NCBI GenBank assembly: GCA_017308135.1
Contig: JAFKFM010000011.1
Span: forward strand, 62,001 to 126,000
From: Alphaproteobacteria bacterium
GTDB taxonomy: Bacteria > Pseudomonadota > Alphaproteobacteria > CACIAM-22H2
Direction: 5' to 3'
Length of the DNA: 64,000 bases
Shown: positions 1-8,393 of the stretch, piece by piece
Layout of the letters: each line of letters begins with the position of its first letter
Numbering within the stretch: the first letter of the stretch is position 1
Notes under the pieces: generated by a model
Seen by the model: the letters and a program-made list of their open reading frames with translations, nothing else
What the model was told of the DNA's origin: nothing
Databases searched by the model: none
Position numbers and translations under genes: made by a program

Positions 1-205
1 TACGGCGGCTGCCACGGGCAACGCTCGCCAGCAGCACCAAGACGCATCCGGCCAACAGAATGACGCCAATGACGAGCGCGGCGATGTCGGTATAGGCCGC
101 CATGACGCCGCATCCGGCTATGACGGCGAGTATGGCGACAGCGAGAAACTCGTCGTCGACGAAGAGACCGACCAACTCGCGAAATATGAGGCTCAGGACG
201 TTCAT
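1..205 (-). CDS. Small membrane protein, partial (C-terminus off window)
   Basis: An open frame starts at ATG 205 and runs off the left edge, so only about 68 residues are visible. The visible part holds two hydrophobic segments, around residues 20-35 and 40-60, the second ending in a basic Arg-rich stretch. Its start codon overlaps the stop of the gene at 202-957 in an ATGA arrangement, so the two are probably translationally coupled and both under the fluoride riboswitch upstream. I recognise no family. Coupling suggests a partner subunit or accessory membrane protein of the neighbouring transporter-like protein, but that is inference. Confidence 0.6.
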   Translation of the reverse strand, partial: MNVLSLIFRELVGLFVDDEFLAVAILAVIAGCGVMAAYTDIAALVIGVILLAGCVLVLLASVARGSRR

Positions 206-957
206 TGCGCGACCTCCGAGTTGCTGCGCTTCGCAAGCGAAACCCCGAATACGCCGACCGCCAGAAACACTGCGGCGAACACGAGGATGGCCGCATCGTG
301 GCCAGGCCACTCGACGCCAAGACCTTCGCCGGTCCAGAAGATACCGAACGCCGACAGCATGACGCCGACCCCGAACTTGAGCGTGTTCTCGGGCACGCGG
401 GCGAGCGGCCGGTGCACGATCAGTCCGACGGCCAGTACCAGTATGCAAGCCGCGAGCGCACCGAGGCTTGCAGGCCAAAGAAGGTCCCGGCCAGCGCCAA
501 CGGCAATGACGATGAACACGACCTCGATGCCTTCGAGAACGACGGCCTTGAATGCCGTCAAACCGGCGATCCAATCGAGATGCGCCTCCTTGCGCCGGAC
601 GGCATCGGTCAGATGCGCGGTCTCCTCGGTGAAGGCTGCGGCCTCGTCGTGAAGAGCGATGATCCCTGCGGCCCGCAGGATCGCCTTGCGAAGCCAACGC
701 AGCCCGAACAGCAGCAAAAGCGTGCCAACAACGAGCTGGAGCACATGAATCGGAATCCGGTCGAGGACAGGACCGAGGGCGATGACGAGCAGCACCAATA
801 CCGCGAGGCCGATGCCGGTGCCGATAAACGCGGGCCGCCATCCGCGCACCGTCCCGACGGCAAGGACGATCGTGAACGCCTCCACGACTTCGACCATCGA
901 TCCCAAGAAGGCGGCCGTTATCGCCGGCCCAGCGGTTGCCCAAGACTCCATACGCAT
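202..957 (-). CDS. Polytopic membrane protein (COG4280-like) under a fluoride riboswitch
   Basis: A 251-residue integral membrane protein with about six hydrophobic segments. Two acidic motifs sit inside membrane segments, EVVEAFTIVL near residue 25 and LEGIEVVFIV near residue 142. This paired-repeat layout recalls small cation or ion transporters such as the GDT1/FTR1 type. From memory it resembles the uncharacterised COG4280 family; I cannot verify this. The leader about 70 nt upstream matches the crcB-motif fluoride aptamer, which implies fluoride-induced expression and a role in fluoride tolerance. The start MRMESWAT is supported by the paralogous copy at 2306, which starts MRVESWAT. A second small membrane gene overlaps its stop. 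Confidence 0.75.
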   Translation of the reverse strand: MRMESWATAGPAITAAFLGSMVEVVEAFTIVLAVGTVRGWRPAFIGTGIGLAVLVLLVIALGPVLDRIPIHVLQLVVGTLLLLFGLRWLRKAILRAAGIIALHDEAAAFTEETAHLTDAVRRKEAHLDWIAGLTAFKAVVLEGIEVVFIVIAVGAGRDLLWPASLGALAACILVLAVGLIVHRPLARVPENTLKFGVGVMLSAFGIFWTGEGLGVEWPGHDAAILVFAAVFLAVGVFGVSLAKRSNSEVAQ

Positions 958-1025
958 GCCCTCGTTCTGGGCCGCGAAGCTGCTTCCTATCGAACTGTCC
1001 GGGCTGGGTGGAGTGCTCGCAATAG

Positions 1026-1096
1026 GCTCCTACCAGCGTCGAAACGCTCGGTAGGAGTCATCAGCCTTGCGGCGGTTATCGGGGGACTCCATCCCC
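1026..1096 (-). promoter_or_regulatory. Fluoride riboswitch (crcB motif) upstream of COG4280-like gene
   Basis: Read on the minus strand from 1096, the leader shows the crcB-motif architecture: a GGGGATGGAGTCCCCC stem-loop (1096-1081), then ATAACCGCC, a GCAA loop, and GGCTGATGACTCCTAC ending near 1050. The same order and spacing are found in known fluoride aptamers (GATG, then AACxGCC, then GGCTGATGxCTCCTAC). The 3' part CTCCTACC can instead pair with GGTAGGAG around 1027-1034 through a second hairpin, a plausible expression platform. The gene start lies 70 nt downstream. A second copy exists at 2168. Confidence 0.85.
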
Positions 1097-1183
1097 ATCG
1101 CTGATTACCCTAAGTCTCTACCCAAAGGCCGTCAAGCTCGACTGGCAACAGTGGTGCGTGGGATCGAGACGACGCTGACGCCG

Positions 1184-1268
1184 CATCGGCCTCGCAATCA
1201 TCTTTACGATATGGATCGCAGCCGCCGGCTCGATACTCTTGCGGGCTTGGGCCAACCCAGCAGGCTGA
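1184..1268 (+). pseudogene. C-terminal fragment of a YkvA-like gene
   Basis: About 28 codons in frame (IGLAIIFTIWIAAAGSILL, then a few residues to TGA 1266-1268) match the C-terminus of the intact YkvA protein at 29305-29739, which ends LAIIITIWITATGSLLWW plus eight residues. The frame is broken by a stop just upstream, so only the tail survives. This shows a second YkvA gene once stood beside the fluoride locus. Confidence 0.6.
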
Positions 1269-1456
1269 GCATGGGCCTAGAGACTTCGCTTACCGTCTAT
1301 TTTCTCATTCTCAACTCTATGTTTGCGCAACGGTACTTTCGGAACGCATTTCAGGGAGCACGCATAGTATAGGCGAGTTGAGTCTATGGCGGCGGAGCGA
1401 TTTGTATCCCGCCGGTGACTCTTGCCTTTTCGATATCGGGACCCAAGTTTGTTGGC

Positions 1457-2032
1457 ATGGAGACCGTGCGCGGAACTCTAGTGGATCTCGGACCCTGGAT
1501 CTACGCTCTGCTGATGGGGTATTGCGCGCTGAAGAGCGGCTACCTACCGGTTTTTGCCGGCTATTTCGCAGGGACTGGCGATCTCGATCTACGATGGACG
1601 GTTCTGTCCGTCTTCGCTGGCGGCTATGTCGGCGACGAGATCCGATATTGGATCGGGCGGCGGGCCGGTCCGAAACTCCTTTCGTATCCAAGTTTGGCGA
1701 GGTCAATGTCGCTTGCGGGGCAGTTGTTTACGAGAAACGGCGCTTGGTACTGCTTTGCGTACCGCTATGCGAAGGGCCTGCGGACCGTCGGTGCGTTGCC
1801 GATCGGGTTAACCGGATGGCGTTGGCATCGCTTCGCGCCGATCAGTTTCGCGTCTGCTGCTACATGGGCATCGGTATTGGTCGGGGGCGGGTATGTCGCG
1901 GGCGAATCAGTGATCGACCTCACCGAGCAGTATGGTGCTTGGACGTCGATCAGTATCGCCGTGGCGACGCTGGTTGGACTGGCCGTTCTAGGCAGACGCA
2001 TGTTAAGGGCATCCGCCGAAAAATCCGCCTAA
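1457..2032 (+). CDS. DedA-family membrane protein
   Basis: DedA/SNARE-associated family protein of about 191 residues, in the membrane. Family members are polytopic proteins linked to lipid flipping and proton-dependent membrane homeostasis. Visible family features are GYVGDEIRYWIGRRAG in the first half and the RYAKGLRTVGALPIGLTG re-entrant motif carrying the conserved arginines. I prefer ATG 1457 over GTG 1415 because homologues begin shortly before GPWxxALLMGY; neither start has a strong ribosome binding site. The gene sits between the two inverted fluoride-riboswitch loci, so a link to anion or pH stress is possible but not shown. Confidence 0.8.
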   Translation: METVRGTLVDLGPWIYALLMGYCALKSGYLPVFAGYFAGTGDLDLRWTVLSVFAGGYVGDEIRYWIGRRAGPKLLSYPSLARSMSLAGQLFTRNGAWYCFAYRYAKGLRTVGALPIGLTGWRWHRFAPISFASAATWASVLVGGGYVAGESVIDLTEQYGAWTSISIAVATLVGLAVLGRRMLRASAEKSA

Positions 2033-2167
2033 ACCCATACGGACAGTGATTGGCAGCATTCGAATCACTTAAACTGCTCTGAACATCTCTGTCGAACCGT
2101 AAGCGTCGTCTCAATCCCACTTACATCATCGACGGGTGCTTGCGTCATCGGTACCGTCATCGACGAC

Positions 2168-2237
2168 GGGGATGGAGCCCCCGATAACCGCCGCAAGGCT
2201 GATGACTCCTACCGAGCGCCTCGACGCTGGTTGGAGC
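2168..2237 (+). promoter_or_regulatory. Second fluoride riboswitch (crcB motif), upstream of truncated gene
   Basis: GGGGATGGAGCCCCC at 2168-2182 followed by GATAACCGCC, GCAA and GGCTGATGACTCCTACC, nearly identical to the copy at 1026-1096 but on the plus strand. The downstream competing hairpin is also present (GAGCG, loop, CGCTGGTTGGAG) with one mismatch. The gene it would control is truncated at 2306, so this riboswitch is probably orphaned. Confidence 0.8.
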
Positions 2238-2305
2238 CTTTTGTGAAAAACCCCGCCCAGATCGATCGCTATGTAGGAACCGGCTTCGCGGCCTAGAACG
2301 AGGGC

Positions 2306-2545
2306 ATGCGCGTGGAGTCTTGGGCAACCGTCGGGCCGGCGCTAACGGCCGCTTTCTTGGGATACTTGGTCGAGGTCGTTGAGGCTTTTACAATCGTGCT
2401 TGCGGTCGGCACCGTGCGTGGAAGGCGGCCCGCCTTTGTCGGCACCGGCGCCGCCGGGCTCGCCGTCCTGGTGCTGCTCATGATCGTCCTCGGGCCGGTA
2501 CTCGACCGGATACCGCTGCGCGCGCTCCAACCTACGACGTGCACG
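2306..2545 (+). pseudogene. Truncated paralogue of the COG4280-like membrane gene
   Basis: The first about 78 codons (MRVESWATVGPALTAAFLG onward) match the N-terminus of the intact gene at 202-957 almost residue for residue, including the EVVEAFTIVL motif. Homology stops after the DRIP motif near 2520, and the frame runs into unrelated sequence beside the cusA stop. Only two of about six membrane segments remain, so it is very unlikely to work. With the riboswitch ahead of it, it forms one arm of an inverted duplication. Confidence 0.8.
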
Positions 2546-2559
2546 ATCGCTTCGTCGTA

Positions 2560-5500
2560 TCATTGTCGCTCGTTTGACGCCTGAGAAAACCTTTCAACAT
2601 TGTCATGCGCTTGCGTCGTGTCCTCTGCTTGCTTAGGCAGATGCAGGCCCTTCACCAGACCATAGACTGCCGGAATCACAATCAAGGTAAGGAGCGTCGA
2701 TGACATCATTCCGCCGATCATCGGTACAGCGATACGTTGCATCACCTCCGAGCCGGAGCCGGTGCTCCAGAGGATTGGTAGGAGCCCGGCCATGATGGCG
2801 ACGACGGTCATCATCTTCGGACGGACTCGATCGACCGCGCCGCGCATGATGGCCTGATGGAGGTCGATCCGCGTGAAGGGACGGCCTTCGGCCGTTCTTT
2901 CGGCCTTCAGCTCCGCCATCGCCTGGTCGAGATAGATCAGCATGACCACGCCCGTTTCAGCGGCGACGCCGGCGAGGGCGATGAAACCGACGGCCACGGC
3001 GACGGACATATTGAAACCGAGCCACCACATCAACCAGATGCCTCCTACCAAAGCAAAGGGTAGCGACAACATGACGATCAATGTTTCGGGAAGCGCTCGA
3101 AAGTTGAGGTAGAGCAACAGAAAGATGATGAGTAGAGTGACCGGCACGACGATTTTCAGTCGCGCTTCCGCCCGTTGCAGGTATTCATACTGGCCGCTCC
3201 AGGAAACGTAGGTTCCCGACGGCAGTTTCACTTTGCTTGCCACCGCCTGTTGTGCCTCGGCGACATAGCCGCCGAGATCCCGGCCCACTGTGTCGACGAA
3301 GATATAGACCGCGAGCTGGCCGTTCTCGGTGCGGATCGACGTTGCGCCGCGCGTAAGCTCAACCTTGGCGACCTCCCCTAGCGGCACAGTCCCGCCGGCC
3401 GGCAGGGATACCTGCACTTCGCGGGCAATCGCCTGCGGATCGCTCCGGAGATCGCGAGGATAGCGAATCGTGACGGCGTAGCGTTCGCGGCCCTCGACGG
3501 TAGTCGTCACGGTTTGGGCGCCCAGCGCGGTCGTGATCACATTATGAACGTCGTCGATGGCGAGGCCATAGCGGCCAAGCACCTCCCGATTTGGCACTAT
3601 ATCGAGATAGTAACCACCAATGACCCGTTCGGCATACGCGCTCGATGTTCCCGGTACGGCGCGCAGGACTTGTTCGATCTCGCGCGCAGTTTGCTCCATC
3701 AGTCCGAGGTCCGTGCCGAACACCTTGACGCCGACGGGAGTCCGGATTCCGGTCGAGAGCATGTCGATGCGGGCGCGGATTGGCATAGTCCACGCGTTCG
3801 ACACACCCGGAAATTGGAGAGCTCGATCCATCTCAGCCTTGAGGCCGTCGAGGGTGAGGCTCGGCCGCCACTCGCTCTTTGGCTTCAGATTTATAATGGT
3901 TTCAAACATTTCGATCGGCGCCGGATCGGTCGCGGTCAATGCCCGGCCGGCCTTGCCATAGACCGAGGCGACCTCCGGGAACGACTTGATGATCCGATCC
4001 TGCATCTGGAGCAGCTCGGCCGCCTTAGTCACCGACAGACCAGGCACCGTTGTCGGCATGTACATCAACGTGCCTTCATCCAAATTGGGCATGAATTCGG
4101 ATCCGAGCTGACGCGCGGGCCAGACTGTGATGCCAAGTACGACGAGCGCAGTCAGCAGTGTCACCGTCTTTGCCCTCAGCACGCCCCGGATGATCGGGCG
4201 ATATATCCAGATCAGGAAGCGGTTGATAGGGTTGCGATGTTCCGGAACGATCCGTCCGCGAACGAAAATCACCATGAGTGCCGGGACGAGCGTCACCGAC
4301 AGCACCGCGGCGGCGGCCATTGCGAAAGTCTTGGTGAAAGCGAGCGGACCAAACAACCGTCCTTCCTGAGATTCCAGCGTGAAGATCGGCAAGAATGAGA
4401 CAGTGATGATGAGAAGGCTGAAAAACAGAGCCGGCCCTACTTCGCTGGCAGCGGCAATTAGGATGTCGCTCCGGGGTCTGTCGGGAGACGATCGTTCAAG
4501 GTGCTTATGCGCGTTCTCGATCATCACGATAGCGGCGTCGATCATCGCGCCCATGGCGATCGCGATGCCGCCTAGGCTCATGATATTCGAACCGAGCCCG
4601 ATCACCTTCATAGCCGCGAAAGCGATCAGGATGCCGACCGGCAGCATCAGGATGGCAACGAGGGCACTTCTCAGATGCAGCAGGAAGACAACGCAGACAA
4701 GGCCGACGATGATGCTTTCCTCGATCAGCGTCCCTTTGAGCGTTTTGATCGCCCGTCCAATGAGTTCAGAGCGATCATAGACCGGTACGATCTCAACCTC
4801 CTTGGGGAGGCTGGGTGCGATTTCGGCGAGGCGCGCCTTGACGTTCTCGATCACGGTCAGCGCATTGGCCCCGAAGCGCTGCAAGACGATGCCGCTTGCC
4901 ACTTCGCCATTGCCGTCGAGTTCGGTGATGCCGCGGCGCTCGTCAGGTCCGATCTCGACTCTTGCGAAGTCCTTGATGCGCAAAGGGACGCCGCGGTCGG
5001 TTTTCAGGACGATGTTCTCAATATCCGTTACGTTCTTGAGGTAGCCGCGACCGCGCACCATGAACTCAAATTCGGAGAGCTCGATGGTCCGGCCGCCCAC
5101 ATCGGCATTACTGGCCCTGACGGCGTCGCGCACTCGCTCCAGTGGAATGCCTTGCGCCCGTAGCCGGTTCGGATCGATGACGATCGCATATTGCTTGACG
5201 AAGCCGCCGACACTGGCAACCTCTGCGACACCTTCCGCTTTCGATGCGGCATACCGGATTACCCAGTCCTGCAGCGAACGCATCTCGGCGAGCGTCATCT
5301 GTTGCGCGACAACGGCGTATTGGTAGACCCAGCCGACGCCGGTGGCGTCCGGCCCAAGAGTCGGCGTGACGCCGGTCGGCAGGCGACGCGTCGCGGCGTT
5401 GAGATACTCGAGGACACGGCTGCGCGCCCAATAGGGATCGGTGCCGTCATCGAAGATCACATAGATGAAGGATACGCCGAAGAAGGAGAGACCGCGCACA

Positions 5501-5742
5501 ACCTTCGATTTGGGGACGGTCAGCATGGCGGTTGCCAGTGGATAGGTGATCTGGTCCTCGACGACTTGCGGCGCTTGGCCTGAATACTCGGTGTAGACAA
5601 TGACCTGCACGTCGGAAAGGTCGGGGATGGCGTCGAGCGGCAAGGTGCGCACCGCGTACAGGCCGGCCGCGACGGCGAGTACCGTTCCGACGAGGATAAG
5701 AACGAGATTGCGTGCGGACCAGTCGATAAGGCGGGCGATCAT
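2560..5742 (-). CDS. cusA: Copper/silver efflux RND inner-membrane pump CusA
   Basis: A 1060-residue resistance-nodulation-division transporter, the proton-driven inner-membrane engine of a tripartite Cu(I)/Ag(I) efflux pump. It is full length for the family. The transmembrane-4 motif GAMIDAAIVMIENAHK and the start DAIPDLSDVQVI are of the CusA (HME4) type rather than CzcA. The three methionines that bind Cu(I)/Ag(I) in E. coli CusA have counterparts here (in LMYMPTT, PAPIEMFE and RARIDMLSTG). Its ATG overlaps the cusB stop (ATGA). No outer-membrane CusC partner is visible in the window, so one must be supplied elsewhere. Confidence 0.93.
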   Translation of the reverse strand: MIARLIDWSARNLVLILVGTVLAVAAGLYAVRTLPLDAIPDLSDVQVIVYTEYSGQAPQVVEDQITYPLATAMLTVPKSKVVRGLSFFGVSFIYVIFDDGTDPYWARSRVLEYLNAATRRLPTGVTPTLGPDATGVGWVYQYAVVAQQMTLAEMRSLQDWVIRYAASKAEGVAEVASVGGFVKQYAIVIDPNRLRAQGIPLERVRDAVRASNADVGGRTIELSEFEFMVRGRGYLKNVTDIENIVLKTDRGVPLRIKDFARVEIGPDERRGITELDGNGEVASGIVLQRFGANALTVIENVKARLAEIAPSLPKEVEIVPVYDRSELIGRAIKTLKGTLIEESIIVGLVCVVFLLHLRSALVAILMLPVGILIAFAAMKVIGLGSNIMSLGGIAIAMGAMIDAAIVMIENAHKHLERSSPDRPRSDILIAAASEVGPALFFSLLIITVSFLPIFTLESQEGRLFGPLAFTKTFAMAAAAVLSVTLVPALMVIFVRGRIVPEHRNPINRFLIWIYRPIIRGVLRAKTVTLLTALVVLGITVWPARQLGSEFMPNLDEGTLMYMPTTVPGLSVTKAAELLQMQDRIIKSFPEVASVYGKAGRALTATDPAPIEMFETIINLKPKSEWRPSLTLDGLKAEMDRALQFPGVSNAWTMPIRARIDMLSTGIRTPVGVKVFGTDLGLMEQTAREIEQVLRAVPGTSSAYAERVIGGYYLDIVPNREVLGRYGLAIDDVHNVITTALGAQTVTTTVEGRERYAVTIRYPRDLRSDPQAIAREVQVSLPAGGTVPLGEVAKVELTRGATSIRTENGQLAVYIFVDTVGRDLGGYVAEAQQAVASKVKLPSGTYVSWSGQYEYLQRAEARLKIVVPVTLLIIFLLLYLNFRALPETLIVMLSLPFALVGGIWLMWWLGFNMSVAVAVGFIALAGVAAETGVVMLIYLDQAMAELKAERTAEGRPFTRIDLHQAIMRGAVDRVRPKMMTVVAIMAGLLPILWSTGSGSEVMQRIAVPMIGGMMSSTLLTLIVIPAVYGLVKGLHLPKQAEDTTQAHDNVERFSQASNERQ

Positions 5743-7139
5743 GGCTGACTCACTGAGGCGGCCAGACTGCGGAGAGCGGCTTTGAGATTGCTTTCGGCGT
5801 CGATCAGAAAATTCGCCGCGACGACCACACGATCGCCGTTAACGAGACCCTCGCGAATCTCGATGAAGCCATCGCCTCGGTTCCCGGTCGTCACTACGCG
5901 GGGCTCGAAACGGCCATCACCCCTGTCGAGGATGACGATCTGACGAGTACCTGATGCAATCACTGCGTTATCCGGCACGGCCGTCACTGGATCGGGGGCG
6001 CCAGTGCTGATCTCCACGTCGGCGTACATATTCGGCAAAAGGCGGCCGGCCGCGTTCGCTAACTCGATTCGAACCCTGGTAGTCCGCGTTACTTCGTCGA
6101 CTTGGGGATAGATCAATGAAACGCGACCTTCAAGCGGTTCACCTTGAGCGCTGCGTAACCGAATGGCTGCTCGCGCACCAAGGCGGATCGCACCGACTTC
6201 GTACTCTGGAACATCAGCCAGTACCCAAATCATAAAGATATCGGCGATACGGAACAGCACGCCACCCGGTGCTGCTTTCATGCCGTTGGTCGCGTTGCGT
6301 TCGAGCACGATGCCATCGCGCGGCGCGCGCAATGTCATGGCTAAAAGCGGCCGGCGCGACCGCTCAATCTCGACGATCGCGTCCATCGGGACGCCGAGAT
6401 TCTCGAGGCGTTGGCGTGCACCTCCGAAAGCTGGTTCCCGTCCCGGCGTATTGAGTTCCGTCAGGAATTGGGCGCTGGCGACGGCGACCTCAGGTGAATA
6501 TAGCCGCATAAGGGCTTGCCCTTTGGTAACGCGCTCTCCGGTCGTGATATTCGCAACTTCCTCGATGAAAGCATCGCTGCGGGTCGCCACCACGGCGATG
6601 CGCCGTTCATCCAACTGGACCGCGCCAGGCGCGCGCACATAACGGCTGATAACGCGCCGCTCGACTAGTTCGGATCGGACACCTGTCCGCTGGAGCTTGC
6701 CAGGTGAGACCCTGACAAACTGATCTTCGTCCGCTTCACCCTCGTACACAGCGATGTATTCCATCCCCATCGAATCTTTCTTCGGTGTCGGTGAGGTGTC
6801 GGGCAGACCCATTGGGTTCCGGTAGTAGAGAACGCGACGGGGATTCGCCGTGCCCGAACTGCTCGCGGCCGCCGGCGGGCGATCCTCGAAACTGATATCC
6901 TCGGACGCGTAGACGGCACGAAACGATCGTCCGTCCATGCTTTGCCGAGGGGTCGGCGAATAGAACGGTTGTCCGTCCGGATCTCGATAGTAGATGACCG
7001 GCCCAGTATCGGCGAGCGATGCGGCCGCAAAAGGCCCGTCACCGCCAGTCGGAACGCCGTGCGTTCCGGCCCAATAGCCTCCGATCCCCGCCGCCAGTAC
7101 GGCGACGAGGGTGAGGCCTGCGAGGGGGGCGCGTTTCAT
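5739..7139 (-). CDS. cusB: Periplasmic adaptor (membrane fusion) protein CusB with two metal-binding domains
   Basis: Membrane-fusion protein linking CusA to an outer-membrane channel. ATG 7139 is chosen because it is followed by MKRAPLAG and a hydrophobic anchor (residues 5-25), and it overlaps the preceding gene's stop (ATGA). Two tandem heavy-metal-binding modules follow (IYYRDPDGQPFYSPTP, then LYYRNPMGLPDTSPTP with DSMGMEYIAVYE), then the barrel-sandwich and beta-barrel adaptor core. Duplication of the short metal-binding module is less common than a single one. Operon order on the minus strand is FixH-like, cusB, cusA. Confidence 0.9.
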   Translation of the reverse strand: MKRAPLAGLTLVAVLAAGIGGYWAGTHGVPTGGDGPFAAASLADTGPVIYYRDPDGQPFYSPTPRQSMDGRSFRAVYASEDISFEDRPPAAASSSGTANPRRVLYYRNPMGLPDTSPTPKKDSMGMEYIAVYEGEADEDQFVRVSPGKLQRTGVRSELVERRVISRYVRAPGAVQLDERRIAVVATRSDAFIEEVANITTGERVTKGQALMRLYSPEVAVASAQFLTELNTPGREPAFGGARQRLENLGVPMDAIVEIERSRRPLLAMTLRAPRDGIVLERNATNGMKAAPGGVLFRIADIFMIWVLADVPEYEVGAIRLGARAAIRLRSAQGEPLEGRVSLIYPQVDEVTRTTRVRIELANAAGRLLPNMYADVEISTGAPDPVTAVPDNAVIASGTRQIVILDRGDGRFEPRVVTTGNRGDGFIEIREGLVNGDRVVVAANFLIDAESNLKAALRSLAASVSQP

Positions 7140-7540
7140 CGCGTGACCTTGAGGATCAGCTTGTTTGCGAGCGTTGCGGTCTCGCCTTGAATCTTGGCGG
7201 CGAGAGACAATTGCCACCCGCCAGCCATCATCAGATTCGTCTTGAATCGATAGACGCCGGGTTCATTCGAGGGTAGCGCCTCGATCGGCGCAGTCATCGT
7301 TGGCATTCCATCGGGCGTCATGTCGATTCGGGTTGTAAAGATAACGGCGTCGGAAACGGCCTTGCCGGATCGCTTGTCAATCAGACGGACGGCCACGATG
7401 GCGTCACCTTGCTTCACTTCTGATTGGACCAGGCCGAACTCATAATCTTTGATCTCGGCGTGGGCCGACGCGAAAGAGACCAAGGAAAGTGCAACGACGA
7501 ACGCCGCCGCTGCAGCGCGTTTGAAAACCGACCTCATCAT
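7136..7540 (-). CDS. FixH/YtkA-like periplasmic protein of the copper operon
   Basis: A 134-residue exported protein with a clear N-terminal signal peptide (basic start, hydrophobic stretch, cleavage near ASAHA). The mature part is a small beta-rich domain like the FixH/YtkA family, including EPGVYRFKTNLMMAGGWQ near the C-terminus. Such proteins are often found beside CusB-type adaptors and are thought to help copper handling in the periplasm. It is first in the operon with cusB and cusA and overlaps cusB by 4 bp. A specific role cannot be read from the sequence. Confidence 0.75.
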   Translation of the reverse strand: MMRSVFKRAAAAAFVVALSLVSFASAHAEIKDYEFGLVQSEVKQGDAIVAVRLIDKRSGKAVSDAVIFTTRIDMTPDGMPTMTAPIEALPSNEPGVYRFKTNLMMAGGWQLSLAAKIQGETATLANKLILKVTR

Positions 7541-7657
7541 GATTCGATAGTCCTAGGTTCATTGGTTTCATCAGAGCGCCAAGCATAAGACTCGGCGAAG
7601 CGCGGCATATAAGCCGCGCGCTCTCACAGCCGCCTGAGTATTGTCGAGGCGGTGCTA

Positions 7658-7676
7658 GCCGGCGCGACGCGCCGGC
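7658..7676 (-). terminator. GC-rich palindrome, possible terminator
   Basis: GCCGGCGCG and CGCGCCGGC are perfect arms around a single A. The site lies just past the stop of the minus-strand gene at 7683-8030 and ahead of the FixH-like gene promoter. There is no T-run, so termination is inferred from position only. Confidence 0.4.
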
Positions 7677-7682
7677 GATGCC

Positions 7683-8030
7683 CTAGGTTCGTGGAGGTCG
7701 GGCGGGTGGTTCTTCGCCGAGCGAATTGACGAAGAAATCCCATCCAATATTGACGACCGTCCCAAGCATATCAAATGGGATAGTCGCAGCCGGAAAGAAC
7801 AGTGGACCCGCGAAGCACTTGACCATGCAGGTCTTCATCATCGGGCAATCATTTTGACATTCCGACTTGGCATTCTGCTCTTGCAGGCAACACGGCATAT
7901 CGTCTGGCATCGCTGCAACGACGGACGCCGCCATTGCATTCCCACCCGGAGGCGCTGCAATCGGACTAAGAATGACTCCAACGACCGCGAGGATCGGGAG
8001 AAACCAACGAAATGTGAATCTACACTTCAC
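7683..8030 (-). CDS. Exported cysteine-rich small protein, likely metal-related
   Basis: About 115 residues from GTG 8030. An N-terminal hydrophobic signal (FLPILAVVGVILSPIAAP) is followed by a short Cys/Met-rich stretch holding MPCCLQEQNAKSECQND and CPMMKTCMVKC, then a hydrophobic segment and a Pro-rich tail. The spacing of Cys and Met residues and the location directly upstream of the Cus operon suggest copper or silver binding in the periplasm. I know no named family. The start is uncertain because an IS3 fragment abuts the 5' end and may have replaced the original promoter; there is no clear ribosome binding site. Confidence 0.6.
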   Translation of the reverse strand: MKCRFTFRWFLPILAVVGVILSPIAAPPGGNAMAASVVAAMPDDMPCCLQEQNAKSECQNDCPMMKTCMVKCFAGPLFFPAATIPFDMLGTVVNIGWDFFVNSLGEEPPARPPRT

Positions 8031-8033
8031 AAT

Positions 8034-8393
8034 TGAATGGTAGCATGGTTGAACGCACAAGAGAAGACTCGCCCGTTGTCCGGCAACGGCCGCGGCCGAT
8101 GTCGGTTGCCGTCCTGCCTCGACGCCATAAGCGTCATTCCGATCGTCTCGGTGACGTCCGCCGCCTTCATCATCATGCATTGCTTCGACGCAACGATGAT
8201 CCGAAATAGGTCGTCGAGGATCATCGAAAAATTGAGCCAATCCCCGCCGACCGCCCTCAGATACGTGAAGTCGGTTGGTCATAGCGGGTTGGATGCTGTC
8301 GTCTTGTCTTAGAATTCTTCAGCTACGTTCATCACGGTGAACGCCCGCGCTAGTCAGTAGCTCGTTCGCCCGCAGCAGCCGATGAGTCGAAAA
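8034..8393 (-). pseudogene. IS3-family transposase (orfB) fragment
   Basis: On the minus strand the sequence encodes pieces of the IS3 DDE integrase core: DFTYLRAVGGDWLNFSMILDD, a KAADVTETI stretch and RPLPDN, with frame breaks. It aligns at DNA level with the larger remnant at 24677-25850 as far as about 8393. It is a non-functional fragment of the same IS type. Confidence 0.75.

Noticed and set aside
1026..1096. Manganese (yybP-ykoY) riboswitch
   Set aside because: The leader has the crcB order (GATGGAG, AACCGCC, GGCTGATGACTCCTAC) rather than the GGGGAGUAG core of the manganese motif.
205..1104. 299-codon plus-strand frame at the left edge
   Set aside because: Antisense to the riboswitch-controlled membrane gene, which has a paralogue confirming its frame.
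1067..1372. 101-codon plus-strand frame
   Set aside because: Crosses the riboswitch leader; the only meaningful content is the YkvA tail in a different frame.
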